Assembly (NCBI GenBank): GCA_028279875.1
Contig: JANQMU010000054.1
Coordinates: forward strand, 1 to 64,000
Direction of reading: 5' to 3'
Origin: Rhizobiaceae bacterium
GTDB taxonomy: Bacteria > Pseudomonadota > Alphaproteobacteria > Rhizobiales > Rhizobiaceae
DNA length: 64,000 nt
The translations under genes were made by a program, and so were the position numbers. How positions within the stretch are numbered: position 1 is the stretch's first letter; every line of letters starts with the position of its first letter. Below are positions 27,047 to 35,816 of this stretch, piece after piece. The notes beneath the pieces are model-generated. The model did no database searches. It was given only the letters and a program-made list of their open reading frames with translations, and was not told where the DNA came from.

Positions 27047-28002
27047 AGAGATTCACCTCCAGCCTGGCCGATGCGCGCTTTGCCACCTTTCTGTTTTTCG
27101 TGCTGATCATTGCCACCGTGCTGATCACGCCGAGCCGGTTTTCGCCGGGCAATATCGGCATCACGCTCGGCCTGATCGTTCCTCTCGTCCTGGCGGCCTG
27201 CGCGGCGACACCGGTCATTTTGACCGGGCGGGAAGGCATCGATCTTTCCGTCGGACCGCTGATCGGCTTCATCAATGTGATCCTGGTCAAGACCCTGATC
27301 CTCGATATGGGTCTGGAAAGCCCCCTGATCATCGTGCCGGCGGCGCTTGCGATCGGCGTCGCGGTCGGCGCCGTCAACGGGTTTCTCGCCGTCGCCCTGC
27401 GCATCCAGCCGATCGTTGCGACCCTCGGCTCCTATCTCGTTCTGGCGGGCCTGGCGACATGGATCCTGCCGTCACCGATGGGTCCGGCACCGAAATGGCT
27501 GAATATGCTCTCGGAGGATTGGTCGGTGCTGCCGCTTCTCGCCGTCGCGGCCGCGTGGCTGGCGATCAAGCGCACGCCGCTGCACGGGCTGATGATGACC
27601 ATCGGCGGCGACGACAGGGCGGCCTATTCGGCCGGTGTAAATGTCGGGCTGGTGCGCTTCCTCGCCTATGTCATCACCGGCTTCTTTGCCGCCATCGCGG
27701 CGATTTCGCTGACTGCGCTGCTCGGGTCCGCCGATGCGCAGGTCGGGCCGAACTACACGCTGCTGGCGATCGCGGCGGCGGCGCTGGGCGGCGTCAGCCT
27801 TGCCGGCGGTAAGGGCGGCATGGCGGGCGCGGCGCTCGGGGCGGTCGACATCTTCCTGCTGCAGAACCTGGTCACCCATTTCAACGTCTCCTCCTTCTTC
27901 CTGCAGATTACCTACGGCCTGGTTCTGGTGATCGCCGTCTCCCTCAATTCGGACCGGATTTCGGACTATCTGCGACTGCGAAAGGACGGCACCCATGCGT
28001 GA
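27043..28002 (+). CDS. Sugar ABC transporter permease 1 (BPD_transp_2/RbsC type)
   Basis: Membrane permease of 319 aa with 8-10 predicted helices. Family marks are TPVILTGREGIDLSVGPLIGFINVI near residue 55, AVNGFLAVALRIQPIVATLGSYLVLAG, GGDDRAAYSAGVNVGLVRFLAYVITG and AAALGGVSLAGGKGGMAGAALGAV. ATG 27043 overlaps the stop of the second ATPase gene (ATGA). It pairs with the next permease as a heterodimer. Confidence 0.93.
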   Translation: MKRFTSSLADARFATFLFFVLIIATVLITPSRFSPGNIGITLGLIVPLVLAACAATPVILTGREGIDLSVGPLIGFINVILVKTLILDMGLESPLIIVPAALAIGVAVGAVNGFLAVALRIQPIVATLGSYLVLAGLATWILPSPMGPAPKWLNMLSEDWSVLPLLAVAAAWLAIKRTPLHGLMMTIGGDDRAAYSAGVNVGLVRFLAYVITGFFAAIAAISLTALLGSADAQVGPNYTLLAIAAAALGGVSLAGGKGGMAGAALGAVDIFLLQNLVTHFNVSSFFLQITYGLVLVIAVSLNSDRISDYLRLRKDGTHA

Positions 28003-28948
28003 TTTCCTGCAAAGCAAATCGCTGCCGGCCTTCGCCATGGTCGCCGTCATCTTCGTGATCGGGGCGCTGACCATCAATGGTTACACCAGCGTATTTTCAA
28101 TCCGCGCGATACTGGTGTTGGCGTCGTTTTTGATCATCGCCTCCGCCGGACAGACTTTGGTGATGCTGATCGGCGGCATCGATCTGTCGCTGCCCTTCGT
28201 CATCGGATTTGCCAATGTCACGGTCGCCCAGCTTTCGGCCAACGGCATGCCGTTCTGGCAGGCGATGATTCTCGTCGTCGTGCTGAGTATCGTGTTCGGG
28301 GCCATCAATGGCGGCCTGTCGTCGATCCTGCGGGTTCACCCGCTCATCATCACGCTGGGCACGGGAACCGCCCTGCTCGGCGCGGTGTTGTTGTGGACAA
28401 GCGGCTATCCGTCGGGCAGCGCGCCGGACTATATCAACAATTTCGTCTCCATCGGCCAGTCCATCGGGCCGATCCCGACGCCCTGGCTGGTGCCGGCGAC
28501 CCTGGCGCTGGTTGCCGGCCTGATGCTGTTTGAGCGCCGGACCGTGCTGGGCCGGCAGATTTTCGCCCTGGGCAGCAATCCGACCGCGGCGCCCTACATC
28601 CTCGCAAAACCCCTGAAGATCTGGATTTTCTGTTTCTCGGTTTCGGCCATGCTGGCGGCCTTTACGGGCATTCTGCTGCTCGGTTTTTCCGGCGCCGCCT
28701 TTGCCGATGCGGGCCGACCCTATCTGTTTCAGACGATTGCCGCCGCGGTCATCGGCGGCACGGCGCTGTCGGGCGGCCGCGGTGGAATTCTGGGCACGGT
28801 CGCCGGCGCCCTGGCGCTGACGCAGCTCAATACGCTGCTGATCGGCTTCGGCCTGGATCAGTCGATCGTGCAGGCGGCGCTCGGAGCGCTGATTGTGGCC
28901 GTCGTCGCCGTCTACGGGCGTCAGGCCCATCTGCGGACGGAAATTTAA
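27995..28948 (+). CDS. Sugar ABC transporter permease 2 (BPD_transp_2/RbsC type)
   Basis: Membrane permease of 317 aa, homologous in pattern to permease 1: GQTLVMLIGGIDLSLPFVIGFANVT, AINGGLSSILRVHPLIITLGTGTALLG, LGRQIFALGSNPTAAPYI and AAAVIGGTALSGGRGGILGTVAGALAL. It overlaps permease 1 by 8 bp, ending the transport part of the operon. The amidohydrolase gene follows 26 bp later. Confidence 0.93.
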   Translation: MRDFLQSKSLPAFAMVAVIFVIGALTINGYTSVFSIRAILVLASFLIIASAGQTLVMLIGGIDLSLPFVIGFANVTVAQLSANGMPFWQAMILVVVLSIVFGAINGGLSSILRVHPLIITLGTGTALLGAVLLWTSGYPSGSAPDYINNFVSIGQSIGPIPTPWLVPATLALVAGLMLFERRTVLGRQIFALGSNPTAAPYILAKPLKIWIFCFSVSAMLAAFTGILLLGFSGAAFADAGRPYLFQTIAAAVIGGTALSGGRGGILGTVAGALALTQLNTLLIGFGLDQSIVQAALGALIVAVVAVYGRQAHLRTEI

Positions 28949-28974
28949 ACGCATATCGCTCGGGGAGCTGGATC

Positions 28975-29898
28975 ATGGGCACGAAATCCAATCAGAAAAT
29001 CGTCGACGCGCATCTTCACTGGTGGGATCTGGAGACGAATTACTATCCCTGGCTGACCGATCAGAAGGCCGATGAGGGCGGGCTGTCGGGTTTCGAAGTC
29101 ATCGCCAAAACCTATCTCTATGAACATTACCTGGAAGATGCCGAGGGCTACGACATCCAGGGCTTCGTCCATATCCAGGCTGAGTGGGATCCGTCCGACC
29201 CGGTGGGTGAAACGCGCTGGCTGCAGGGCCTCGTCGACCGCGACGCGCTCGGCGGATTGCCGCTCGGCATCGTCGGTTTCGCCAATTTCGCCGATGACAA
29301 TGTCGAGGCGGTGCTTGAGGGCCATGCGGCCTGCGCCAATACCCGTGGCATCCGGCATATGCTCAACCATCTGCCGGACAATCCGGCGTTGTGCTGGGCC
29401 GACGAGGATTTCATGGAAAATCCCGCCTGGATCGAGAAATTCGGACTGCTCAAGAAATACGGGCTCGATTTCGACCTGATGTGTTTTTCGAACCATATGG
29501 GGCGGGCCGCGCGCCTTGCCCGGAAACATCCCGAAACACGCATATTCCTGGAACATACGGGAATGCCGCATGATCACACGCCCGAGGGCCGCGCCCACTG
29601 GCGCTCCGGCATGCAGAGCCTGGCGGAGGTGGACACCGTCGTTGCCAAGATTTCCGGCCACGGAAACACCATCGACAACTGGACCGAAGCGCTGATCCGG
29701 CCCTATGTGCTGGAGACCATCGACATATTCGGAACGGACCGGGTGTGTTTCGCGTCGAATTTCCCGACCGATGCGCGCTACAGCTCGATGGATGCCGTGT
29801 GGTCGGCATTCCTGTCGATCACGGCGGATTTCAGCCATGACGAACGGGACAGGATGTTTGCCGAAAACGCAATCGAGTTCTACCGGCTGCCCGTGTAG
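28975..29898 (+). CDS. Amidohydrolase family protein (lactonase-like TIM barrel)
   Basis: TIM-barrel hydrolase of 307 aa of the amidohydrolase_2 group, which includes L-fuconolactonase and 2-pyrone-4,6-dicarboxylate lactonase. Seen: IVDAHLHWWDLETNYYPWL at the N terminus (H-x-H-x-W), GFVHIQAEW, NTRGIRHML, LEHTGMPHD, KISGHGN and the late FASNFPTDARYSS. It stands 26 bp after the ABC permeases behind GGGGAGCTGG, so a role in hydrolysing an imported lactone or cyclic acid is a reasonable inference. Metal site appears intact; substrate unknown. Confidence 0.88.
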   Translation: MGTKSNQKIVDAHLHWWDLETNYYPWLTDQKADEGGLSGFEVIAKTYLYEHYLEDAEGYDIQGFVHIQAEWDPSDPVGETRWLQGLVDRDALGGLPLGIVGFANFADDNVEAVLEGHAACANTRGIRHMLNHLPDNPALCWADEDFMENPAWIEKFGLLKKYGLDFDLMCFSNHMGRAARLARKHPETRIFLEHTGMPHDHTPEGRAHWRSGMQSLAEVDTVVAKISGHGNTIDNWTEALIRPYVLETIDIFGTDRVCFASNFPTDARYSSMDAVWSAFLSITADFSHDERDRMFAENAIEFYRLPV

Positions 29899-29907
29899 TT
29901 CCTCTCT

Positions 29908-30399
29908 CTAGTTGGTCCTGGCCGGTCGGTCCTTCGGATCGAACTGTGAAATCGTCAGCCATTCGGCGGTCAGGGCCGGTTTCTTCTCGCCCTCGATCTC
30001 GACCTTGACCGTATAGGTCAGTTGCACCATGGCATTGCCCCGGAAGCGAATGGCGTCGAGCACGAAGCGGCCGCGCACCCGCGCACCGCTCCTGACCGGC
30101 ATCATGAAGCGGACCTTGTCGAAACCGTAATTGATGCCCAGTTGCTGTTCGCGGATCTTTGGGGTGCAATTGTAATTCATCGCCGACAGCAGCGACAGCG
30201 ACAGAAAGCCGTGGGCGATGGTGCCGCCATAGGGCGTTTCGGCCTTCGCCCGCTCGGGATCGACGTGAATGAACTGGTGATCGTGGGTCGCATCGGCAAA
30301 CTGATCGATCATCGTCTGGTCGACGCAGATCCAGTCGGACAGGCCAAGTTCCGTTCCAACCAGGTCTGGCAACTGAGAAAGGGAGATCGTGCGCGGCAT
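29908..30399 (-). CDS. MaoC family dehydratase (nodulation protein N-like)
   Basis: Hot-dog fold protein of 163 aa with hydratase motif D-x4-H in THDHQFIHVDPERA and GGTIAHGFLSLSL, followed by GINYGFDKVRFMMPVRSGARVRGRF. The N-terminal SDWICVDQTMIDQFADATHD is characteristic of the NodN/MaoC-like subgroup of enoyl-CoA hydratases. Convergent with the amidohydrolase, from which it is separated by 9 bp. The role is unknown; the second MaoC of the neighbourhood lies at 23807. Confidence 0.9.
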   Translation of the reverse strand: MPRTISLSQLPDLVGTELGLSDWICVDQTMIDQFADATHDHQFIHVDPERAKAETPYGGTIAHGFLSLSLLSAMNYNCTPKIREQQLGINYGFDKVRFMMPVRSGARVRGRFVLDAIRFRGNAMVQLTYTVKVEIEGEKKPALTAEWLTISQFDPKDRPARTN

Positions 30400-30579
30400 G
30401 CGGGCGTCGGTCCTTCAACGATGATTCACCGCCACCTTACAGGGATGGTTCGGCGGTTCAACGGCAAGGCGCGTGTTCGGCCATCACGCCTGCGGGCGAA
30501 AACGCTTTTCCAGCAATCGGTCGTTGCGGGACAATTCATTGTCACGCCACCACCGCATATAGAACCCGGTTGTTTCAAA

Positions 30580-30610
30580 TGGGGCCAAATCTGGTTCACT
30601 TTTGGGGCCA
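30580..30610. repeat. Paired TGGGGCCA repeat upstream of cysH, possible insertion-sequence end remnant
   Basis: TGGGGCCA occurs at 30580-30587 and again at 30603-30610, joined by AAATCTGGTTCACTTT. Read on the other strand, this gives CCAAAAGTGAACCAGATTTGG, which resembles the short repeated motifs at ends of IS21-family elements. No transposase is present. The reading is tentative. The rest of the 232 bp gap from 30400 to 30631 shows no gene, though a minus-strand frame at 30484-30600 reads like a truncated protein tail. Confidence 0.35.
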
Positions 30611-30631
30611 GTGCCAACCGGAGTGACCGCA

Positions 30632-31378
30632 ATGCCGACCGGGCCCGCCATTGATACAGATCCTGCCTTGAGCGCCGAATATGCCGACATGCCGCTGGTC
30701 GAGCGATTGGGCCTGCTTGCATCCGGCCGAAAAAACGCCGTTTTTACAACGAGTTTGGGGATCGAGGATCAGGTGCTCACCGCGGCCCTGTCGATCGCCG
30801 CGCCCTCGGTCAGGATCGTCACGCTGGAGACCGGACGGTTGTTTCCGGAGACATTGTCGCTGATTGCCGATACGGAAAAACGCTTCGGCATTGCCATCGA
30901 GCGGTTTCGTCCCGACCCGGACAGGCTGGCGGCTTTCGTGGAGCGCTATGGGCTGAACGGGTTTTACGAGAGTGTCGAAGCCCGCCATGCCTGTTGTGCC
31001 GTTCGCAAGCTCGAGCCATTGGCACTGGCGCTCGAGGGTGCCGATCTGTGGATCACCGGCCTGCGCCGCGGTCAGTCCGGCGCCCGCGCCGGCGTGCCCT
31101 TTGCCGAAGTGGATGGAGCCCGGGCGCTGGTGAAGGCCAATCCGCTGGCCGACTGGACCGCCGATGATATCGAGGCCTTCGTGGCGGCCAATGATGTTCC
31201 GATCAATCCGCTGCATGCCCGCGGCTATCCCTCGATCGGCTGCGAGCCGTGCACCCGGGCCATTAAGCCCGGCGAGGATGAAAGGGCCGGGCGCTGGTGG
31301 TGGGAAAGGGATGAAAAGCGCGAATGCGGGCTGCATGTCGCCGACCGTGAACCGCGACCGGCGATGGCCGCGCAATAA
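30632..31378 (+). CDS. cysH: Phosphoadenylyl/adenylyl-sulfate reductase
   Basis: Assimilatory APS/PAPS reductase of 248 aa, forming sulfite from activated sulfate. It contains [16 protein letters not shown] (PAPS-reductase ATP-pyrophosphatase-like core), [12 protein letters not shown], and two cysteine pairs, [10 protein letters not shown] and GCEPCTRAI, which ligate a 4Fe-4S cluster and point to the APS-using bacterial type. The C-terminal KRECGLH holds the catalytic cysteine. ATG 30632 with GGAG 8 nt upstream is preferred over GTG or upstream starts near 30602. First gene of cysHDN; no APS kinase is seen in the window. Confidence 0.94.
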   Translation: MPTGPAIDTDPALSAEYADMPLVERLGLLASGRKNAVFTTSLGIEDQVLTAALSIAAPSVRIVTLETGRLFPETLSLIADTEKRFGIAIERFRPDPDRLAAFVERYGLNGFYESVEARHACCAVRKLEPLALALEGADLWITGLRRGQSGARAGVPFAEVDGARALVKANPLADWTADDIEAFVAANDVPINPLHARGYPSIGCEPCTRAIKPGEDERAGRWWWERDEKRECGLHVADREPRPAMAAQ

Positions 31379-31400
31379 AACCCGCCAGGGGAAGACTGAC

Positions 31401-32318
31401 ATGTCCGAAACCAAACCGCCGCTCGATCCCAATCTGAAAGCGCTTGAGAGCGAAGCCATCCATATCTTCCGTGAGGTTGCGGCCGAGTTCGAGCGGCCGG
31501 TCATGCTCTATTCGGTCGGCAAGGATTCCTCCGTGCTTCTGCATCTGGCGCGCAAGGCGTTTTATCCCGGCAGGATCCCGTTTCCCCTGCTGCATGTGAA
31601 TACCGGCTGGAAATTTGCCGAAATGATCGCCTTTCGTGACCGGATGGTGGCGGCGTTCGACCTCGATCTCACATCCTATACCAACCCGCGCGGCAAGCTA
31701 GAGAACATCACGCCCTTCTCCCACGGTTCGTCGGTCTATACGGACATCATGAAGACCCAGGCACTGCGCCAGGCGCTCGATGCCGGCCAATATGACGCGG
31801 CCTTCGGCGGTGCGCGGCGCGACGAGGAAGCCTCACGGGCCAAGGAGCGGATCTACTCCTTCAGGACACCGGATCACCGATGGGACCCGCGCAATCAACG
31901 GCCGGAGTTGTGGTCCATCTATAACGGCATGATCCGCAGCGGCGAGAGCGTCAGGGCGTTTCCCCTGTCGAACTGGACCGAAGTCGACATCTGGCGCTAC
32001 ATCCAGGCCGAAGCCATTCCGATCGTACCGCTCTATTTCGCCGCCCGGCGGCCGGTCGTCGAACGCGACGGGATGCTGATCCTCGCCGAGGATCCGCGCC
32101 TGGAACTCCTGCCCGGCGAGACGAAGCGCGACGAGATGGTGCGTTTTCGCACCCTCGGCTGTTTCCCCCTCACCGGCGCGATCCGGTCCCGTGCGACGAC
32201 GCTCGATGACATTATCGATGAGCTGGAAACCGCCACGGTCTCGGAACGGCAGGGTCGGGCCATCGACCGCGACCAGGCCGGATCCATGGAAAAGAAAAAG
32301 CGCGAGGGGTATTTCTGA
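31401..32318 (+). CDS. cysD: Sulfate adenylyltransferase subunit 2 (CysD)
   Basis: Small subunit of ATP sulfurylase, 305 aa, catalysing sulfate plus ATP to APS. Core motif [22 protein letters not shown] is the PP-loop (SVGKDS), followed by [30 protein letters not shown] and [16 protein letters not shown]. The end, [12 protein letters not shown], is the conserved CysD C terminus. ATG 31401 has GGGGAAG upstream. Its stop overlaps the cysN start by one base. Confidence 0.97.
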   Translation: MSETKPPLDPNLKALESEAIHIFREVAAEFERPVMLYSVGKDSSVLLHLARKAFYPGRIPFPLLHVNTGWKFAEMIAFRDRMVAAFDLDLTSYTNPRGKLENITPFSHGSSVYTDIMKTQALRQALDAGQYDAAFGGARRDEEASRAKERIYSFRTPDHRWDPRNQRPELWSIYNGMIRSGESVRAFPLSNWTEVDIWRYIQAEAIPIVPLYFAARRPVVERDGMLILAEDPRLELLPGETKRDEMVRFRTLGCFPLTGAIRSRATTLDDIIDELETATVSERQGRAIDRDQAGSMEKKKREGYF

Positions 32319-33790
32319 TGACCGCCAATGTTCAGACGGCGGCCGAGCCGGCGGCGGTTGCCGAACCGTCGGGCCGCAATGCGCGGCCGCTGCGGCTGAT
32401 CACCTGCGGCAGCGTGGACGATGGCAAGTCGACGCTGATCGGGCGGCTTCTGTGGGATACGAAAGCGGTCAAGCAAGACCATGCGGATGCGCTGGAACGG
32501 GACGATCGCGGCCAGCAGAACGATCTCGGGCTGCCGGATTTCGCCCTGCTGCTCGACGGTCTGCAGGCGGAACGCGAACAGGGCATCACGATCGATGTCG
32601 CCTATCGCTATTTTTCCACCGACAGCCGCTCGTTCATCGTCGCCGATACGCCGGGCCACGAGCAATATACGCGCAATATGGCGACCGGTGCCTCGACCGC
32701 CGACCTGGCTGTGCTGCTGGTCGATGCCCGCGCCGGCCTGCTGGAACAGACCCGCCGCCACGCGACCATCGCCTCGCTGATGGGCATCCGGCAGTTCGTG
32801 CTGGCGGTCAACAAGATCGATCTGATCGACTATGACCGCAGCCGGTTCGAAACGATCGCCGCCGATTTCCGGCAATTTGCCCTGTCGCTCGGCGTCACCG
32901 ATGTCACGGCGATCCCGATGTCGGCCCTACTCGGCGAAAATGTCGTGACGCCCGGAAGCAAGGCGATGCCCTGGTATTCGGGACCGACGCTGGTGCGCGT
33001 GCTGGAACTTGCCACACAAAGAACGGCGCAGACGGTCGGGTTCCGCCTGCCGGTGCAGCGCGTCTGCCGGCCGGATGAAGGGTTTCGCGGCTATCAGGGC
33101 ACCGTCGCCGGCGGGTCGGTCAAGCCCGGGGACAGTGTTGTTATCCTGCCGGCCGGAACGGTTGCCAATGTCAAGCAGATCGTCACCTTCGATCTGGTGC
33201 GCAATGCCGCGGTCGCCGGCGATGCCATTACCTTGGTGCTCGACCGGCCGGTGGATGCGGCGCGCGGCGATATGATCGCCTCTATCGATGCGGTGCCGGC
33301 GGCGGGCCTTTCCTTCGAAGCCAAGCTGGTGGCGCTGTCGGCCGAGGGGATCGACGCCGGAAAACGCTACTGGCTGAAATCGTCCAGCCGGCGTCAGCGC
33401 GTGCGGGTCGAACCACGATCCGTGCTCGACCTCAATTCCGGGCAATGGCACGATGCTTATTCATTGCCGTTCAATGCGATCGGGACCGTGCAACTGGCGT
33501 TCGACGAGGCTGCGATCTTCGATTCCTATGAGACCAACCGCGACACGGGCGCCTTCATTCTGATCGACCCCGACAGCAACAATACGGTGGCAGGCGGGAT
33601 GGTCGTCGCAGGCTCGGCGCCCGTCGGCGGGCTGGAGACATCCGGCGACCGCGACCATGTGCTGATCTCGCTGCCCGCTGATCTGGCCGAACGGCTGATG
33701 GACAGCGAGGCGTTCTCGGCGCTGCGCGACCGGGCCGACATATACCGGGTCGATGCGAAGGCCGCTGCCTCGCTGTTGCGCGCGCTCTGA
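32318..33790 (+). CDS. cysN: Sulfate adenylyltransferase subunit 1, GTPase (CysN)
   Basis: Regulatory GTPase subunit of ATP sulfurylase, 490 aa, which couples GTP hydrolysis to APS synthesis. Translation-factor GTPase motifs: GSVDDGKSTLIGRLLWDTKA (G1), GITIDVAYRYF (G2), ADTPGHEQYTRN (G3) and AVNKIDLI (G4). Beta-barrel domains II and III follow. It ends at the CysN boundary with no CysC (APS kinase) extension, which agrees with CysH acting on APS. Some rhizobial homologs are CysNC fusions; this one is not. Confidence 0.96.
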   Translation: MTANVQTAAEPAAVAEPSGRNARPLRLITCGSVDDGKSTLIGRLLWDTKAVKQDHADALERDDRGQQNDLGLPDFALLLDGLQAEREQGITIDVAYRYFSTDSRSFIVADTPGHEQYTRNMATGASTADLAVLLVDARAGLLEQTRRHATIASLMGIRQFVLAVNKIDLIDYDRSRFETIAADFRQFALSLGVTDVTAIPMSALLGENVVTPGSKAMPWYSGPTLVRVLELATQRTAQTVGFRLPVQRVCRPDEGFRGYQGTVAGGSVKPGDSVVILPAGTVANVKQIVTFDLVRNAAVAGDAITLVLDRPVDAARGDMIASIDAVPAAGLSFEAKLVALSAEGIDAGKRYWLKSSSRRQRVRVEPRSVLDLNSGQWHDAYSLPFNAIGTVQLAFDEAAIFDSYETNRDTGAFILIDPDSNNTVAGGMVVAGSAPVGGLETSGDRDHVLISLPADLAERLMDSEAFSALRDRADIYRVDAKAAASLLRAL

Positions 33791-33793
33791 CCG

Positions 33794-33817
33794 CAGCCAC
33801 CTGGAGGGCTGGTTTTT
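33794..33817 (+). terminator. Weak terminator after cysN
   Basis: CAGCC (33794-33798) pairs with GGCTG (33807-33811) across an 8 nt loop, followed by GTTTTT. The stem is short, so this is a tentative call in the 26 bp gap before the convergent DUF465 gene. Confidence 0.35.
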
Positions 33818-34056
33818 CAGGCGCCGGAGAGCATCGTGCTGATTTCGTCCTTGAGGACCATCCGCTTCTTGCGAAGGTCGGTCATATAGGTGTCGGACGT
33901 GGCCTCGATGCCGGACTCGATCCGGTGGATTTCGCGATTCACGTGATGGTACTCGTCGGCCAGTTTGGCAAAATGCGCATTGTTGACCTTCAGGTCGTGA
34001 AGTTTGTCGGTCTGATCGGGAAATTCCTCCGCCAACTCATGCGGCACGTGGCTCAT
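33817..34056 (-). CDS. DUF465 (YdcH family) protein
   Basis: Short helical protein of 79 aa. The sequence HVPHELAEEFPDQTDKLHDLKVNNAHFAKLADEYHHVNREIHRIE, then LRKKRMVLKDEI, is the DUF465/YdcH signature of a two-helix hairpin. Family function is unknown. Start at ATG 34056 is preceded by GGAGAAGAAT. It is convergent with cysN and follows the CYTH-CHAD gene by 82 bp on the same strand. Confidence 0.92.
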   Translation of the reverse strand: MSHVPHELAEEFPDQTDKLHDLKVNNAHFAKLADEYHHVNREIHRIESGIEATSDTYMTDLRKKRMVLKDEISTMLSGA

Positions 34057-34138
34057 ATTCTTCTCCGGTTTCGTTTCTGTTCAATGTCGTCTTTCACGGG
34101 ATTGCAGCACGGCAAGTTGCCGGCCACCTTGACCAGGA

Positions 34139-35695
34139 TCAAAATCCCACTCGCCAGAATTTCGGGGTGTCCAATAGCCTGTACCAGTGCTTTTCAGCAT
34201 CGCTCAGAGCGGTCTTCGCTCTGTCATCGTGCCATTGACAGATGCTTGCAACGCTTTTTTGAAGGTCCTTGCGGCCCGGATGCCGGTCGGCAATCGCCTC
34301 CCGGAGGTGATTTGCCATGGCGACGTCGTTGAGATAGCCGAAGACATCCTGCAGCCGTTTCAATTTGCGGATGAAGCGCTTTGTCTTGCGCGCCGGATAG
34401 AGCGGCAGAAAATAGTCGCCGGCGTAGCGCTTGGATTTCAGCAATTTGCGCAGTTCATGGCGCTCGTCGATATGGTGACGGGAGAAGTTTCGGCCGCCCT
34501 TTTTGACATGGCGCCAGAATTTTTCCAGCTGGTGCGCCGACAGGCCGGGAAGGTCTTCAGGGAGCTTGCGGTCCTGCAGCGCGCGCTCGACGGCCTGGTC
34601 GAAAAGCATGCAGTTGAGCTTCAAATGCGCCCAACGCCCGTCATTGAGCTTGCGGCGCACAAGCTGCCGCTGCTTCGTGCGCTCGGCTTTCAGGAAGCGC
34701 AGCAGGGATTTGTGCCTGCCGGGTTTTCCGATATCCCGGATGGCCGGCAGCGCAATATCGTCGACCAGCACATCGGCATTTCTCAGCCGGCCGACGATCC
34801 GGCCGAGATGCCTGGCGTCCTTCGACAGTCTTTCAAGATCGTCGACACCCGTCGATGACCGGAATATCTTCAGGCCGGTCCGGAACCGGCGCAGCCCGAC
34901 GCGAAGCTGGTGCGGCACTTCCGGGTGGTCCGATTGAAACAACAGCGCCCAGTTGGCGAGGACCTGATCGGCGGCCGACCGGCCGATCACCTTCAAGGCT
35001 TCTTTCGCCGGCATATGCGGCGTCAGGGCGGGTTTTTCAAACAATTGTCCCGGTGCGTCGGTCCGCGTTCCGCCTTCGGTGCCACCGATCAGCGCGTAGC
35101 CGCGTTCCGCCTTGCTGCTGCCCGACGCTGCTATGCAATCGCGGTCAAAAAGGATTTCCGAGGCGGTCAGGATAGCGTGGGCGGTGCCGGTCTTGAGTTC
35201 GAGTTCGACCTCGCTGAACGTGTCCGACTTTTCAGCATTGCCGACAGTGCCGTCGTCGATCACCACCTCGACCGTTCCTGCGCCCTTGGCGTCGACCAGG
35301 GTGCTGCTGCGGCGCACATTGGTCTCGAAAACCGGTGCCAGGGCGCCGCCCGAGACGACTTTCTTCAGCCAGGACCTGTGCGCCGGATCGACGATGCGGG
35401 TGATGTCGACGGCGGGGTCCTCGACAATGGTCTCGATCTCAACGGGGTTGGACAGGCCGTGTTTGAGCCGCGTCCGGCGTTTCAGGGTCTGCACCCACCG
35501 GTCGCCATCCCAGCGGACCCTGAGGGACGCCCGCTTGCGGCGCAGGCAGAAATCCGCCGTGTCGAAATAGATGGATCGAAGGTTGTGCTGCGCCGGCTTG
35601 CCAAGCGCCATTTTGCGCAGTGCCGGGTTGTTTCGCAATCTGCGGGCGGCCTCTGCGTCAATCTCGAGTTTGAGTTCAAGCTCCGTGCTACTCAT
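34139..35695 (-). CDS. CYTH and CHAD domain protein, putative inorganic triphosphatase
   Basis: Two-domain cytoplasmic protein of 518 aa. The N-terminal CYTH domain opens with TELELKLEID (E-x-E-x-K signature) and contains YFDTADFCLRRKRASLRVR and EVELELKTG, forming the triphosphate tunnel. From about residue 225 the helical CHAD domain begins (LANWALLFQSDHPEVPHQLRVGLRRFRTGLKIF), rich in conserved histidine and arginine, and continues through HIDERHELRKLLKSKRYAGDYF. The pair is typical of ygiF-type triphosphatases, with CHAD binding polyphosphate. Standalone gene; no phosphate-regulon genes nearby. Confidence 0.93.
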   Translation of the reverse strand: MSSTELELKLEIDAEAARRLRNNPALRKMALGKPAQHNLRSIYFDTADFCLRRKRASLRVRWDGDRWVQTLKRRTRLKHGLSNPVEIETIVEDPAVDITRIVDPAHRSWLKKVVSGGALAPVFETNVRRSSTLVDAKGAGTVEVVIDDGTVGNAEKSDTFSEVELELKTGTAHAILTASEILFDRDCIAASGSSKAERGYALIGGTEGGTRTDAPGQLFEKPALTPHMPAKEALKVIGRSAADQVLANWALLFQSDHPEVPHQLRVGLRRFRTGLKIFRSSTGVDDLERLSKDARHLGRIVGRLRNADVLVDDIALPAIRDIGKPGRHKSLLRFLKAERTKQRQLVRRKLNDGRWAHLKLNCMLFDQAVERALQDRKLPEDLPGLSAHQLEKFWRHVKKGGRNFSRHHIDERHELRKLLKSKRYAGDYFLPLYPARKTKRFIRKLKRLQDVFGYLNDVAMANHLREAIADRHPGRKDLQKSVASICQWHDDRAKTALSDAEKHWYRLLDTPKFWRVGF

Positions 35696-35816
35696 TCACA
35701 TTGCGACGGTCAGTTGTGGCCCCGGTTGATCCGTGTGTATCAGCCAATCGGCCGGTCGACAAGCCGGACCGGCCGGCGAAGCCGCCAACCGGAAAGCCTG
35801 CCGGAGCGGGCACGGA

